From: CAYYHA01 sp964471535
GTDB lineage: Bacteria; Myxococcota; Myxococcia; SLRQ01
Length of the DNA stretch: 12,536 bases
Direction: 5' to 3'
Assembly: GCA_964471535.1 (NCBI GenBank)
Contig: CAYYHA010000108.1
Location: forward strand, 1-12,536
Part shown: one piece after another, positions 1-6,201 of the stretch
Position numbering within the stretch: position 1 is the stretch's first letter
How the letters are laid out: the number at the start of each line of letters is the position of its first letter
Notes under the pieces: model-generated
The model's database searches: none
Seen by the model: the letters and a program-made list of their open reading frames with translations, nothing else
What the model was told of the DNA's origin: nothing
Made by a program: the position numbers and the translations under genes

Positions 1-693
1 CGCATCGACCGCCTCGAGGGGCCCGAGGAGGTGGGCCTCGAGCTCACCTGGGACCGCCCGGTCCCCATCCAGGCAGGTCGCTACCGCCTGCGCCTTCCGG
101 GGATCGAGGGGGACAGCGGGGCCTCCTCTGCGGCGACGGTGCACCTCGCCGCTGCTGGAGGGGTGCACCGGCTCGAGGGAGTGCCTGGCGAGGTGCACCG
201 CGAGGGCAATGGGGTGTGGCTCGAGGTCGACGAGGCGCCGCGGCCGGGGCACCCCTGGGTGCTCTCCTGGCGGGTCCCGCCCGGCGGGGCATGGCTGCGG
301 GGTCCGAAGGGTAGCCACACCTGGGCCGTGCTCCTACCCCCCGGGGCCGTGCTCCTACCCCCCGGGGCCGTGCTCCTACCCCCCGAGGAGGCCGCCCGGG
401 CCGAGGCAGACGCGCCGGCCGAGGTGCACGAGGTGCGTGCCGGGGAGCGCCGGGTGGTCCTTGGCCGCGGCGCGGTGCCCGTCGCGCTCCGTGCGATCCC
501 AGAGGTGCCCGAGGTGCGGCGGCATCCGGCGGTGGAGACGCTCTGGGCGCGCGCGCAGGTGCGGGCGCTCCTCCATGCGGCGGCCGCGGCCGCCGATCCG
601 ACGCCGCTCTTGCGGGCGGCGGGGTCGATCGGCCTGCAGCATGGGCTTGCCGGCGCCGAGAACGCCGCGCTCACGGTCGATACCGCGCCCTAG
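1..693 (+). CDS. C-terminal part of a VIT-like envelope protein, 5' end outside window
   Basis: The reading frame is open from base 1, so the gene starts upstream of the window. The first GTG inside (31) need not be the real start. The visible 230 residues have two parts. The first (about residues 15-105) is beta-rich (AGRYRLRLP, then VHLAAAGGVHRLEG and WVLSWRVPPGG) and resembles the end of a VIT (vault/inter-alpha-trypsin) domain. The last part (HPAVETLWARAQVRALL, then IGLQHGLAGAENAALTVD) resembles the tail that follows the von Willebrand A domain in VIT/vWA proteins. Between them I see no A domain and no DxSxS metal site, only three copies of AVLLPPG and an acidic linker. The family call comes from remembered patterns and is tentative. 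The gene converges with the carboxyltransferase gene, leaving a 32-base gap. Confidence 0.6.
   Translation, partial: RIDRLEGPEEVGLELTWDRPVPIQAGRYRLRLPGIEGDSGASSAATVHLAAAGGVHRLEGVPGEVHREGNGVWLEVDEAPRPGHPWVLSWRVPPGGAWLRGPKGSHTWAVLLPPGAVLLPPGAVLLPPEEAARAEADAPAEVHEVRAGERRVVLGRGAVPVALRAIPEVPEVRRHPAVETLWARAQVRALLHAAAAAADPTPLLRAAGSIGLQHGLAGAENAALTVDTAP
325..387 (+). repeat. three tandem 21-bp repeats inside a coding region
   Basis: The unit beginning GCCGTGCTCCTACCCCC occurs three times end to end. The first two copies (325-345, 346-366) are identical and the third (367-387) differs by one base near its end. The unit is a multiple of three, so it encodes AVLLPPG, AVLLPPG and AVLLPPE without shifting the frame. 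Identical codons show a recent duplication by slippage or unequal crossing over. Copy number is likely to vary between strains. Confidence 0.95.
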
Positions 694-725
694 GGGCGCG
701 GGGTGAGACTCCGAGGCCGCTCCGG

Positions 726-2303
726 TCAGACGGGACGCACCGGCGACTTGCGCCAGGGGCGCTCCACCGTCTTGTTCTCCGAGTACTTCAGTGCACGGGC
801 GAGCACCCAGCGCGTCTCGCGCGGGTCGATGACGTCGTCGATGTGGCCCAGTGCGGCGACCTGGTAGATGTTGATGTAGGGGCGCAGGGCGTCGGCCAGC
901 TCGGCCTTGGCGGCCTCGGGGTCCTCGGCCGCCTCGAGCATCTTCCGCGCGGCGATGGCCACCATCCCCTCGGGCCCCATCACGCTGATCTCACCCCCCG
1001 GCCAGCTCACGATGAGGTCAGGCTCGTAGGCCCGCCCGTTCATCACGTAGTAGCCGGCGCCGTAGGCCTTGCGGAGGATCACGGTGAGCTTGGGGACGGT
1101 GGCGCAGCTGACCGCCTGCAGCATCTTCGCGCCGTGGCGGATGATCCCGGCCCGTTCCACCTTCGTCCCCACCATGAAGCCGGGCACGTCCTGGAAGAAG
1201 ACGAGGGGGAGGTTGAAGGCGTCGCAGAGGTTGACGAAACGTGCCGCTTTGTCCGCCGCGTCCACGTCGAGGATCCCGCCGAGGTACTGGGGGTTGTTGG
1301 CGACGAGGCCGACCGGCCGCCCGTCGATCCGGGCCAAGGCGGTGACGATGTTGCGGGCCCACTTCGGCTTCAGCTCGAAGAGCGCGCCGTCGTCGACCAC
1401 GAGCCTCAAGATCTTGCGCACGTCGTAGGCCCGCCGCGATTCGTCGGGGATGATGTCGAGGATGGCGTCGTCGATGCGCTCACCCGGTTTGACCGTCGCT
1501 TCGCGGCGCGGCGGCTTCTCGGTGCAGGAGGAGGGGAAGAAGGAGAGGTAGGTCTTTATCGCCTCGATGCACGCCTCGTCGTCCTTCACCTCGAGGTCGG
1601 CCACCCCGCTGATCGTCGTGTGCACCTTCGAGCCGCCCAGTTCTTCCTCGGTGACGTCCTCACCGACGATGCTCTTGGTAAGGTAGGGGCCGCCGATGGC
1701 CATCGAACTCGTGCCCTTCACCATGGGCACGAAGTCGGCCAGGCCGGGGATGTAGGCGGTGCCCGCCGCGCCCGGTCCCACCATCGCCGCCACCTGCGGC
1801 ACCACCCCGCTCATGATCGACTGCTCGCGGAAGAGGAAGCCGGAGTGGGCGAACTCGCTGATGGCGCGGGGATCCATCCCGCTGTCCGCCGAGAGCCGTG
1901 CCCCCGCCGAATCGATGAGCCAGACGATGGGGATGCGCTCCTTCAGTGCCAGATCGCGCAGGCGAGTCACCTTGTGTTCGGCGACCTCCCCGATGGATCC
2001 GCCGTAGACGGTGAAGTCGTAGGCCGCCACGGCCACCGGCCGGCCGTCGATCTCCCCGATGCCCGTGATGCAGCCATCGGCGGGCGAGGGCTTGGGCTGC
2101 TCCTCGGGCAGCCGGCCGAGGTGCTGCGCGTGCATCCCCAGCTCCACGAAGGTTCCCGGGTCGAGGAGCAGGCGAAGGCGGGTGCGCGCGTCGAGCTTCC
2201 CCCGCGCACGGAGCTTGGCGACGCGCTCGGGTCCACCCATCTCCAGGGCCTTGGCGCGGCGCGCCTCGAGGTCGGCGACCGCCTGTCGCATCTTCTCTCC
2301 CAT
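726..2303 (-). CDS. acyl-CoA carboxylase carboxyltransferase (beta) subunit, propionyl-CoA carboxylase type
   Basis: This cytoplasmic subunit (525 residues, usual for the family at about 510-540) moves the carboxyl group from carboxybiotin to an acyl-CoA. Both crotonase-like halves are present. The N-terminal half has IDSAGARLSADSG, the oxyanion-site loop GPGAAGTAY, and EELGGSKVHTTISGVAD. The C-terminal half has FFQDVPGFMVGTKVERAG, RKAYGAGYYVM and SWPGGEISVMGPEG. The start is well supported by AGGAGGT at 2308-2314, four bases before ATG. At the position where Streptomyces PccB has the substrate-selecting Asp of GGAYDVM, this protein has Tyr419, so propionyl-CoA cannot be assumed; methylcrotonyl-, acetyl- or another acyl-CoA is possible. 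No biotin carboxylase or biotin carrier gene is nearby, so its partner must be encoded elsewhere. A candidate promoter and operator lie directly upstream. Confidence 0.95.
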   Translation of the reverse strand: MGEKMRQAVADLEARRAKALEMGGPERVAKLRARGKLDARTRLRLLLDPGTFVELGMHAQHLGRLPEEQPKPSPADGCITGIGEIDGRPVAVAAYDFTVYGGSIGEVAEHKVTRLRDLALKERIPIVWLIDSAGARLSADSGMDPRAISEFAHSGFLFREQSIMSGVVPQVAAMVGPGAAGTAYIPGLADFVPMVKGTSSMAIGGPYLTKSIVGEDVTEEELGGSKVHTTISGVADLEVKDDEACIEAIKTYLSFFPSSCTEKPPRREATVKPGERIDDAILDIIPDESRRAYDVRKILRLVVDDGALFELKPKWARNIVTALARIDGRPVGLVANNPQYLGGILDVDAADKAARFVNLCDAFNLPLVFFQDVPGFMVGTKVERAGIIRHGAKMLQAVSCATVPKLTVILRKAYGAGYYVMNGRAYEPDLIVSWPGGEISVMGPEGMVAIAARKMLEAAEDPEAAKAELADALRPYINIYQVAALGHIDDVIDPRETRWVLARALKYSENKTVERPWRKSPVRPV

Positions 2304-2307
2304 GGTG

Positions 2308-2363
2308 ACCTCCTAGATTGACTCGTCAATCGGTTTCTTAGCCCAAGCACCCTACGGTGGCAA
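2308..2363 (-). promoter_or_regulatory. candidate promoter, palindromic operator and ribosome binding site of the carboxyltransferase gene
   Basis: Reading the minus strand, TTGCCA (2358-2363, five of six matches to the -35 consensus) is followed after 17 bases by TAAGAA (2335-2340, only three of six matches to the -10). The start of transcription would fall near 2328. Exactly there lies GATTGACTCGTCAATC (plus-strand reading, 2316-2331), with perfect 7-base arms and a two-base centre. One base further on is AGGAGGT (2308-2314), then the ATG. A repressor bound to the palindrome would cover the transcription start. The size and shape fit a TetR-type site, a family that often controls acyl-CoA genes. 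The palindrome and ribosome site are seen directly; promoter and regulator are inference. Confidence 0.5.
2316..2331. promoter_or_regulatory. 16-bp inverted repeat, likely repressor operator
   Basis: The sequence GATTGAC-TC-GTCAATC has arms that are exact reverse complements. It is AT-rich compared with its surroundings, which makes a chance palindrome less likely here than in the GC-rich flanks. It sits just upstream of the carboxyltransferase ribosome binding site. Confidence 0.55.
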
Positions 2364-2420
2364 TGGCGCGGCAGCATCGCACGGAGGCACCGGCGCGATC
2401 CACGGGGCGCGGCGCGCCGC

Positions 2421-3095
2421 TCACGCTTCGAGCTCGGCGCCGGGCGCCGCGTTCCCTGGGAGATGGAGGAGCTGCAGCGTCTCCAACAGCTCGAGCACGA
2501 TGGCGCGCAGCTCCCGCAGGGTCCGCCCGGTCTGCCGGTAGTGCCGGGGGATGTGCACGAAGCCCACCCGGGTGCCCACGCGCAGGGACTGCGCGTGGTG
2601 CAGCGCCAGGTAGAGGGCGAGGTTACACGCGTAGGTGCCGGCGCTGTCCGAGAGTACGGCGGGAAGGCCCCGGGCCTCGAAGTGCGCTCGCATCAGGTTC
2701 GGGTCCAGGGTCGTGAAGTAGGCCAGCGGGCCGCCGCGCACCGCCTTTGCCCCGCGCAGCACCACGCCCCGGTTGTCGGGCGTCGTCGCATCCACCAGGT
2801 TGACCGCCACCCGTTCGCAGCGCAGCTCGGGGCCCTCCCCGTATTCCCCGAGCATCAGCCAGGCACTGGGCATGCGAGTTCTCAAGATGCGGGGGACGAG
2901 GCGGCGCAGCGCCTGGAAGTCCACCGGGAGGACACGGGTGGAGAGCCCGGGCGGCGACCGATCGAGCAACGGCGCCAGCACGCGGAGGCTGGTGTTGCTT
3001 TGGCGCCCACCGAAGGGCTCGAAGCACGTGACGAGCAGTGGCTCACCCCTCTCCTGCCTCCATCGTGGCGCGTTTGGCGAGCGGCGGTCAATCAC
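2421..3095 (-). CDS. peptidase family C15 (pyroglutamyl-peptidase I type)
   Basis: This cytoplasmic cysteine peptidase family removes N-terminal pyroglutamate from peptides. The family start motif VTCFEPFGG (residues 22-30) is present, and so are all three catalytic residues: Glu94 in CERVAVN, Cys157 in SDSAGTYACN and His181 in GFVHIP. The usual GQAGGR segment before the Glu is replaced by GEYGEGPELR, so this is a divergent branch. The start is uncertain. I chose GTG at 3095 (224 residues), but no clear ribosome site precedes it and the homologous core only begins near residue 20. Typical members are about 200-215 residues. The frame stays open far upstream to 3710, but that stretch has no family sequence and overlaps the divergent lipoprotein gene. 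The carboxyltransferase lies 117 bases downstream on the same strand with its own candidate promoter. Confidence 0.88.
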   Translation of the reverse strand: MIDRRSPNAPRWRQERGEPLLVTCFEPFGGRQSNTSLRVLAPLLDRSPPGLSTRVLPVDFQALRRLVPRILRTRMPSAWLMLGEYGEGPELRCERVAVNLVDATTPDNRGVVLRGAKAVRGGPLAYFTTLDPNLMRAHFEARGLPAVLSDSAGTYACNLALYLALHHAQSLRVGTRVGFVHIPRHYRQTGRTLRELRAIVLELLETLQLLHLPGNAAPGAELEA

Positions 3096-3216
3096 ACCTG
3101 GTCCCACACCACGCGCCGGGCGCCGCACGAGGCCGCCCCCGTGCCTGGCGCGTGGGTCCATCGCGCCGGCGCCGGGGGCGGCGGGGCCCAGAGTCCCCGG
3201 ACGGTCGAGAGACGAC

Positions 3217-3260
3217 GCGGCGGCCGCCGCTTGACCGCGCACTGGCGTGGGGCCTATGTG
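3217..3260 (+). promoter_or_regulatory. weak candidate promoter for the lipoprotein-ferredoxin-methyltransferase unit
   Basis: TTGACC (3231-3236) matches the -35 consensus at five of six positions. TATGTG (3255-3260), 18 bases later, matches the -10 at only three. The ATG at 3269 is nine bases beyond, so the transcript would have almost no leader. A perfect 14-bp palindrome, GCGGCGGCCGCCGC (3217-3230), abuts the -35 element, but such palindromes arise easily in GC-rich DNA. Confidence 0.25.
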
Positions 3261-3268
3261 GGGCAGCC

Positions 3269-3811
3269 ATGAAGCGCTTGCTGCCCGCCTGCCTGCTCCT
3301 CGGCCTGGTCGGTTGCACCCGGGACTGGCCCGTGCCCTTGAGGGGGTACGTCTCGGGCGAGGTGCCCGTGCCGGGGGACAAAGGGGACGCGTGCAAGCTC
3401 TCCGTCGACGTCCTCGACAGCCGAGAGGCGCTGCGCCGCGCCCTCGGGCCAGGCTTCGCCGATCGGGCGGCGGCGCTGGGACATGCGACCGACCAGCGAC
3501 CGGATGCGTCGGAGGTGGAGGAGGCCCTGCGCCTCGTCGCCTGGGGCAAGGAGTACGCCGTGCTCGTGCTCTCGGGAACCTGCGACGCCGGCGCGCGGCT
3601 CGAACGTGTGGTTCAGCCGGGCTCTGGAAGCTGGCGGTGGGAGGCTCGCTTGACGGCCGATATGCAGCCGAGCCCGAAGCCCACGCTGAAGTGGCAGCTC
3701 GCGGCGGCACTACGGGGCGATGCGCCGCCCCTCGAGGTCGTCGACGCGCCGGCGCACCTGACCCCGGGACCGGAGAAGCTCCGCTTTACCGCGGTGCCGA
3801 GAAGGCCGTGA
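3269..3811 (+). CDS. small lipoprotein of unknown function
   Basis: The 180-residue product begins with a short basic end, a hydrophobic stretch and the lipobox LVGC, so Cys16 should be cut and acylated. The residue after it is Thr, which does not mark the protein for inner-membrane retention in the enterobacterial rule. The mature part is a mixed alpha/beta domain (CKLSVDVLDSREALRRALG, EEALRLVAWGKEYAVLVLSG) with two further cysteines near residues 47 and 105 that could form a disulfide. I do not recognise a family. The ATG at 3269 is chosen because the signal peptide begins there; the frame extends upstream to 3038 but into non-signal sequence. The stop overlaps the ferredoxin start (GTGA at 3808-3811), so the two genes are probably translated together. 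Confidence 0.85.
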   Translation: MKRLLPACLLLGLVGCTRDWPVPLRGYVSGEVPVPGDKGDACKLSVDVLDSREALRRALGPGFADRAAALGHATDQRPDASEVEEALRLVAWGKEYAVLVLSGTCDAGARLERVVQPGSGSWRWEARLTADMQPSPKPTLKWQLAAALRGDAPPLEVVDAPAHLTPGPEKLRFTAVPRRP

Positions 3812-4122
3812 GCCGCAGCGAAGCGCGCATCCCCGTGACGGTCAATGGGCACTCCGGCGAAGTGGAGCCGGGGACGAGCCTCCTCTTGGCCGCCTATCGG
3901 GTGGGAGCGCGTCTCTACTATCCCTGCGGCGGACAGGCGGCCTGCTCCCTGTGCCGCGTGCGCGTCCTCGCGGGCTCCGAGAGCCTCGAGGGGGAGTCGA
4001 CCTTCATGCGGGTGTGGCGGGGCCTCCATGCCTCCTTCCATCCCGAGGTGCGGCTCGCCTGCCAGACGCGCGTCGTCGGCCCGGGTCCGGTGGTGGTGGA
4101 AGGTGTCCTCTGCAAGCGCTGA
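3808..4122 (+). CDS. [2Fe-2S] ferredoxin, C-x5-C-x2-C type
   Basis: This is a 104-residue beta-grasp electron carrier, a usual size for such ferredoxins. Four cysteines fit the cluster ligands: Cys40, Cys46 and Cys49 in YPCGGQAACSLCRV, and Cys85 in RLACQTRV. The six-residue step between the first two ligands matches the adrenodoxin/ISC group and the N-terminal domains of some corrinoid-activation proteins, rather than plant photosynthetic ferredoxins. A fifth cysteine (Cys102) near the end is extra. I take GTG at 3808, which overlaps the lipoprotein stop as GTGA and has GAGAAGG a little too close upstream. GTG at 3835 is an alternative that would still keep the whole domain. No reductase or oxygenase partner is visible nearby, so the electron acceptor is unknown. 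Confidence 0.88.
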   Translation: MSRSEARIPVTVNGHSGEVEPGTSLLLAAYRVGARLYYPCGGQAACSLCRVRVLAGSESLEGESTFMRVWRGLHASFHPEVRLACQTRVVGPGPVVVEGVLCKR

Positions 4123-4141
4123 CGGGTATCATCGGCGCGGC

Positions 4142-4720
4142 ATGGGCATCAGTGAAGATCGCATCCGCTGGAACCGAAAGTACTCCGAGCCCGCCTTCGA
4201 GCCCAACTGGGCGCCCGACCTCGTTCTCGCCGAGAAGATCTCGGAGCTGCCGCCGGGGCGGGCCCTGGATCTCGCCTGCGGCATCGGCCAGAACGCGCTC
4301 TTCCTGGCCAAGCGCGGCTACGAGGTCAGCGCAGTGGACCTCTCCGATGTCGCGCTCGAGCGGCTGCGGCGCGCCGCGCGGGCGGAGGGTGTGCTGCACC
4401 GGATCCACCTGCAGCATGGGGACGTGAAGACGCTGCCGTTGGAGACGGACGCCTTCGACGTGGTGCTCGTCTTCCGCTTCTTGGCCCGGCAGGTCTGCCC
4501 GAAGCTGTACACGGCCCTCAAGCCCGGCGGAGTGCTGCTCTACCAGACCTATACCACTGCCCATCGCCGCTTCCATCCCGGCTTTCGCGAGGAGTTCTGC
4601 CTGAAGCCCGGGGAGCTGCGAGCGCTCTTCGGTGACCTCGAGGAACGCTTCTATGAGGAGGTCGAGGATCCCGAGCGTCGCGTCGCCTACGCCACCTTCC
4701 TGGGCCGGCGCCCCGATTGA
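4142..4720 (+). CDS. class I SAM-dependent methyltransferase, TehB-like
   Basis: The 192-residue protein carries the standard SAM-binding pieces: motif I ALDLACGIGQNALFLAKRG (residues 41-59), Asp66 at the end of strand 2 (SAVDLS), GDVKTLPL near 93-100, DAFDVVLVFRFL (103-114) and KPGGVLLYQTY after strand 5. The C-terminal FCLKPGELRALF and the closing LGRR segment are typical of small cytosolic methyltransferases often named as tellurite-resistance (TehB)-like. The real substrate is unknown, and tellurite should not be assumed. The ATG at 4142 gives a complete N-terminus, although no good ribosome site precedes it. It follows the ferredoxin stop after 19 bases, so it probably shares that transcript. 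Confidence 0.88.
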   Translation: MGISEDRIRWNRKYSEPAFEPNWAPDLVLAEKISELPPGRALDLACGIGQNALFLAKRGYEVSAVDLSDVALERLRRAARAEGVLHRIHLQHGDVKTLPLETDAFDVVLVFRFLARQVCPKLYTALKPGGVLLYQTYTTAHRRFHPGFREEFCLKPGELRALFGDLEERFYEEVEDPERRVAYATFLGRRPD

Positions 4721-4796
4721 ACGAGGCAGGGCGCGCGGCGATCGGTTTGGAGGCGCGCCCCACAGCCGTGATAGAACGCCCCAAGAGCAGCTCGTC

Positions 4797-5723
4797 ATGC
4801 GTCCACACCTCCTCCCCGCCGTCGCTGCCGCCCTGGCGGCCTCGATCCTGGCCCACGCGGCCACCGCCCAAGGGCGGAACCTCTACCTGGAGGAGGGGAA
4901 GCGGCGGTACGCGCAGGGGCGCTTCGAGCAGGCGATCGAGGAGCTCGAACAGGCGCTGCGTCTCCCGGGCCTTCCCCCCGAGCAGCGGGTCGAGATCCTC
5001 GCCTGGCTGGGGGCGGCTCACCACGCCTTGGGGCACGAGGAAGAGGCGCGCGAGGTCTGGGAGCAGCGCGTACGCCTGGCACCGGATCTGCCGCTGCCCG
5101 GCGGGATCTCGGAGGCAGCCGTTGCCGCCTACAAGGAGGTCGAAGCCTCCACCGTGGTCCTCGAGCACCTCACACCCCCGGCAGCCTTCGCTGGCCGCCC
5201 GTTGCAGCTCTTCGCCTCCCTGCAGGATCCAAAAGGGCGTGTGGCAGAGGTGCTGGTCTACTGGCGCCGGGCGGGCGCCCCCACCTACGCGGTGGTCCCA
5301 GGCCGTCGGGAGGGCGACACCTGGGTGGCCGAGATCCCCCTGCCGCCGCTGGCCGGCCGCGTGGACCACTACGAGGTCGAGTACTACCTGGAGGCGGTCT
5401 CCAAGGACGGTGAGATTCTGGACGCTGCGGGGAGCGCCGAGCGCCCCATCCGGATCACCGCCGTCGCTCCTGCGGGCCCTCCAGTGACGGCCTCGGAGGA
5501 GAGCGGCGTCGAGGCCCTCGGTGCGGCGGTTGCTGTCGACGCGGGCGAGCGCGAAGCCGTCCGCACGCGCGGCCGGCGGAGCCCGGAGCCGCGCGCCGGG
5601 CTGCCACCGTGGGTCTGGGTGGTGGGCGGTGTGCTCGTGGTGGGTGCCACGGCGGGCATTCTCTATGCCTCGGGCCGCCCCTCGGTCCCCTCCACTTCGC
5701 TCGGCGTGGTGACCTACCCATGA
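4797..5723 (+). CDS. secreted TPR and Ig-like protein with C-terminal membrane anchor
   Basis: The 308-residue product starts with a signal peptide, probable cut after ATA at residue 24. Next come two TPR-like helical pairs (about 27-55 and 64-97: EEGKRRYAQGRFEQAIEELE and LGAAHHALGHEEEAREVWEQ). A beta-rich domain at 120-223 looks like an immunoglobulin-type fold (VYWRRAG, YAVVPG, WVAEIPLPPL, DHYEVEYYLEA). A low-complexity linker is followed by one transmembrane helix (271-292, WVWVVGGVLVVGATAGILY) and a short tail. Most of the protein should therefore be in the periplasm. The frame is open upstream of 4797, but the signal peptide fixes the start. Its stop overlaps the next gene's start as ATGA. 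TPRs suggest a scaffolding role; the partner is probably the adjacent lipoprotein or an envelope complex. No specific family is recognised. Confidence 0.85.
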   Translation: MRPHLLPAVAAALAASILAHAATAQGRNLYLEEGKRRYAQGRFEQAIEELEQALRLPGLPPEQRVEILAWLGAAHHALGHEEEAREVWEQRVRLAPDLPLPGGISEAAVAAYKEVEASTVVLEHLTPPAAFAGRPLQLFASLQDPKGRVAEVLVYWRRAGAPTYAVVPGRREGDTWVAEIPLPPLAGRVDHYEVEYYLEAVSKDGEILDAAGSAERPIRITAVAPAGPPVTASEESGVEALGAAVAVDAGEREAVRTRGRRSPEPRAGLPPWVWVVGGVLVVGATAGILYASGRPSVPSTSLGVVTYP

Positions 5724-6088
5724 GCCCCTTCGTGCGACGGACCCGTGTCGTGGCCCTCCTCCTAGGCCTGATACTCGGTGGGCTCCTCTCCGCCTCCGGC
5801 TGCGGGGGTGCGACGGGCGCGCTGCTCACCATCGAGAGCGATCTTCAGGTGCCACGGGACGTAGACGAGCTCTTGGTGCGCATCGAAAGCGATCGGCATC
5901 CCGCCAAGGAGGAGCGTAAGGCGCTCGAAACGCCCTTTCCCCATACCCTGGCCATCGTGCTCGAGGCGCCCATGCAAGAGGTGACGGTCACGGTGCGGGC
6001 GCTGAAGAACAGCGCGGTGGTGACCAGCGCGCAGGTGAAGGTCGACGTGGTCGGCGGCGTGCTCCGCGAGTACACCCTCTCGCTCTAG
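5720..6088 (+). CDS. small lipoprotein, beta-rich, unknown function
   Basis: The 122-residue product has a basic N-terminus, a hydrophobic stretch and the lipobox ASGC, with acylation expected at Cys28. The mature part starts LLTIESDLQVPRDVDELLVRIES, a pattern (strand, 'D-L-x-V-P-x-x-V-D', strand) that I associate with small lipoproteins of myxobacteria, and then has strands TLAIVLEAP and EVTVTVRAL. It probably forms a single beta-sandwich domain. The start ATG overlaps the stop of the TPR protein (ATGA, 5720-5723), which implies translational coupling and a shared job. The frame extends upstream to 5609, but only the ATG at 5720 gives a lipoprotein signal. Confidence 0.85.
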   Translation: MSPFVRRTRVVALLLGLILGGLLSASGCGGATGALLTIESDLQVPRDVDELLVRIESDRHPAKEERKALETPFPHTLAIVLEAPMQEVTVTVRALKNSAVVTSAQVKVDVVGGVLREYTLSL

Positions 6089-6159
6089 GGACCCGCCTTT
6101 GGGTCGCGCAGGTGACGACCTCGGCAGAGCGCGATGGGACCGGCACCGCAGGGATCCCG

Positions 6160-6177
6160 GCGCCGCCTAGGTGGCGC
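6160..6177. terminator. possible hairpin between convergent genes
   Basis: GCGCCGCCT and AGGTGGCGC are inverted repeats with one G-U pair, between the stops of two convergent genes (6088 and 6202). A smaller hairpin, GACCC-6-GGGTC, lies at 6090-6105. Neither is followed by a run of T, so an intrinsic terminator is only a guess. Confidence 0.25.
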
Positions 6178-6201
6178 TGGCGGCGGAGCCCGCGCCGCGC
6201 C

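Noticed and set aside
843..2321. A 492-residue plus-strand frame antisense to the carboxyltransferase
   Set aside because: It is rich in His, Val, Asp and Gly, has no family resemblance, and is fully explained by the codon bias of the real minus-strand gene.
2409..2420. GCGGCGCGCCGC palindrome just after the C15 peptidase stop, as a terminator
   Set aside because: It has no loop and no T run on either strand, and short GC-only palindromes are common in this composition.
3096..3710. N-terminal extension of the C15 peptidase to a 429-residue protein
   Set aside because: The extra 205 residues are low-complexity Arg/Pro/Ala sequence and overlap the lipoprotein gene. The peptidase fold starts close to residue 20 of the shorter form.
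4747..4775. TTGGAG-17-GATAGA as a promoter for the TPR/Ig gene
   Set aside because: Both hexamers match the consensus weakly, so it cannot be told from chance.
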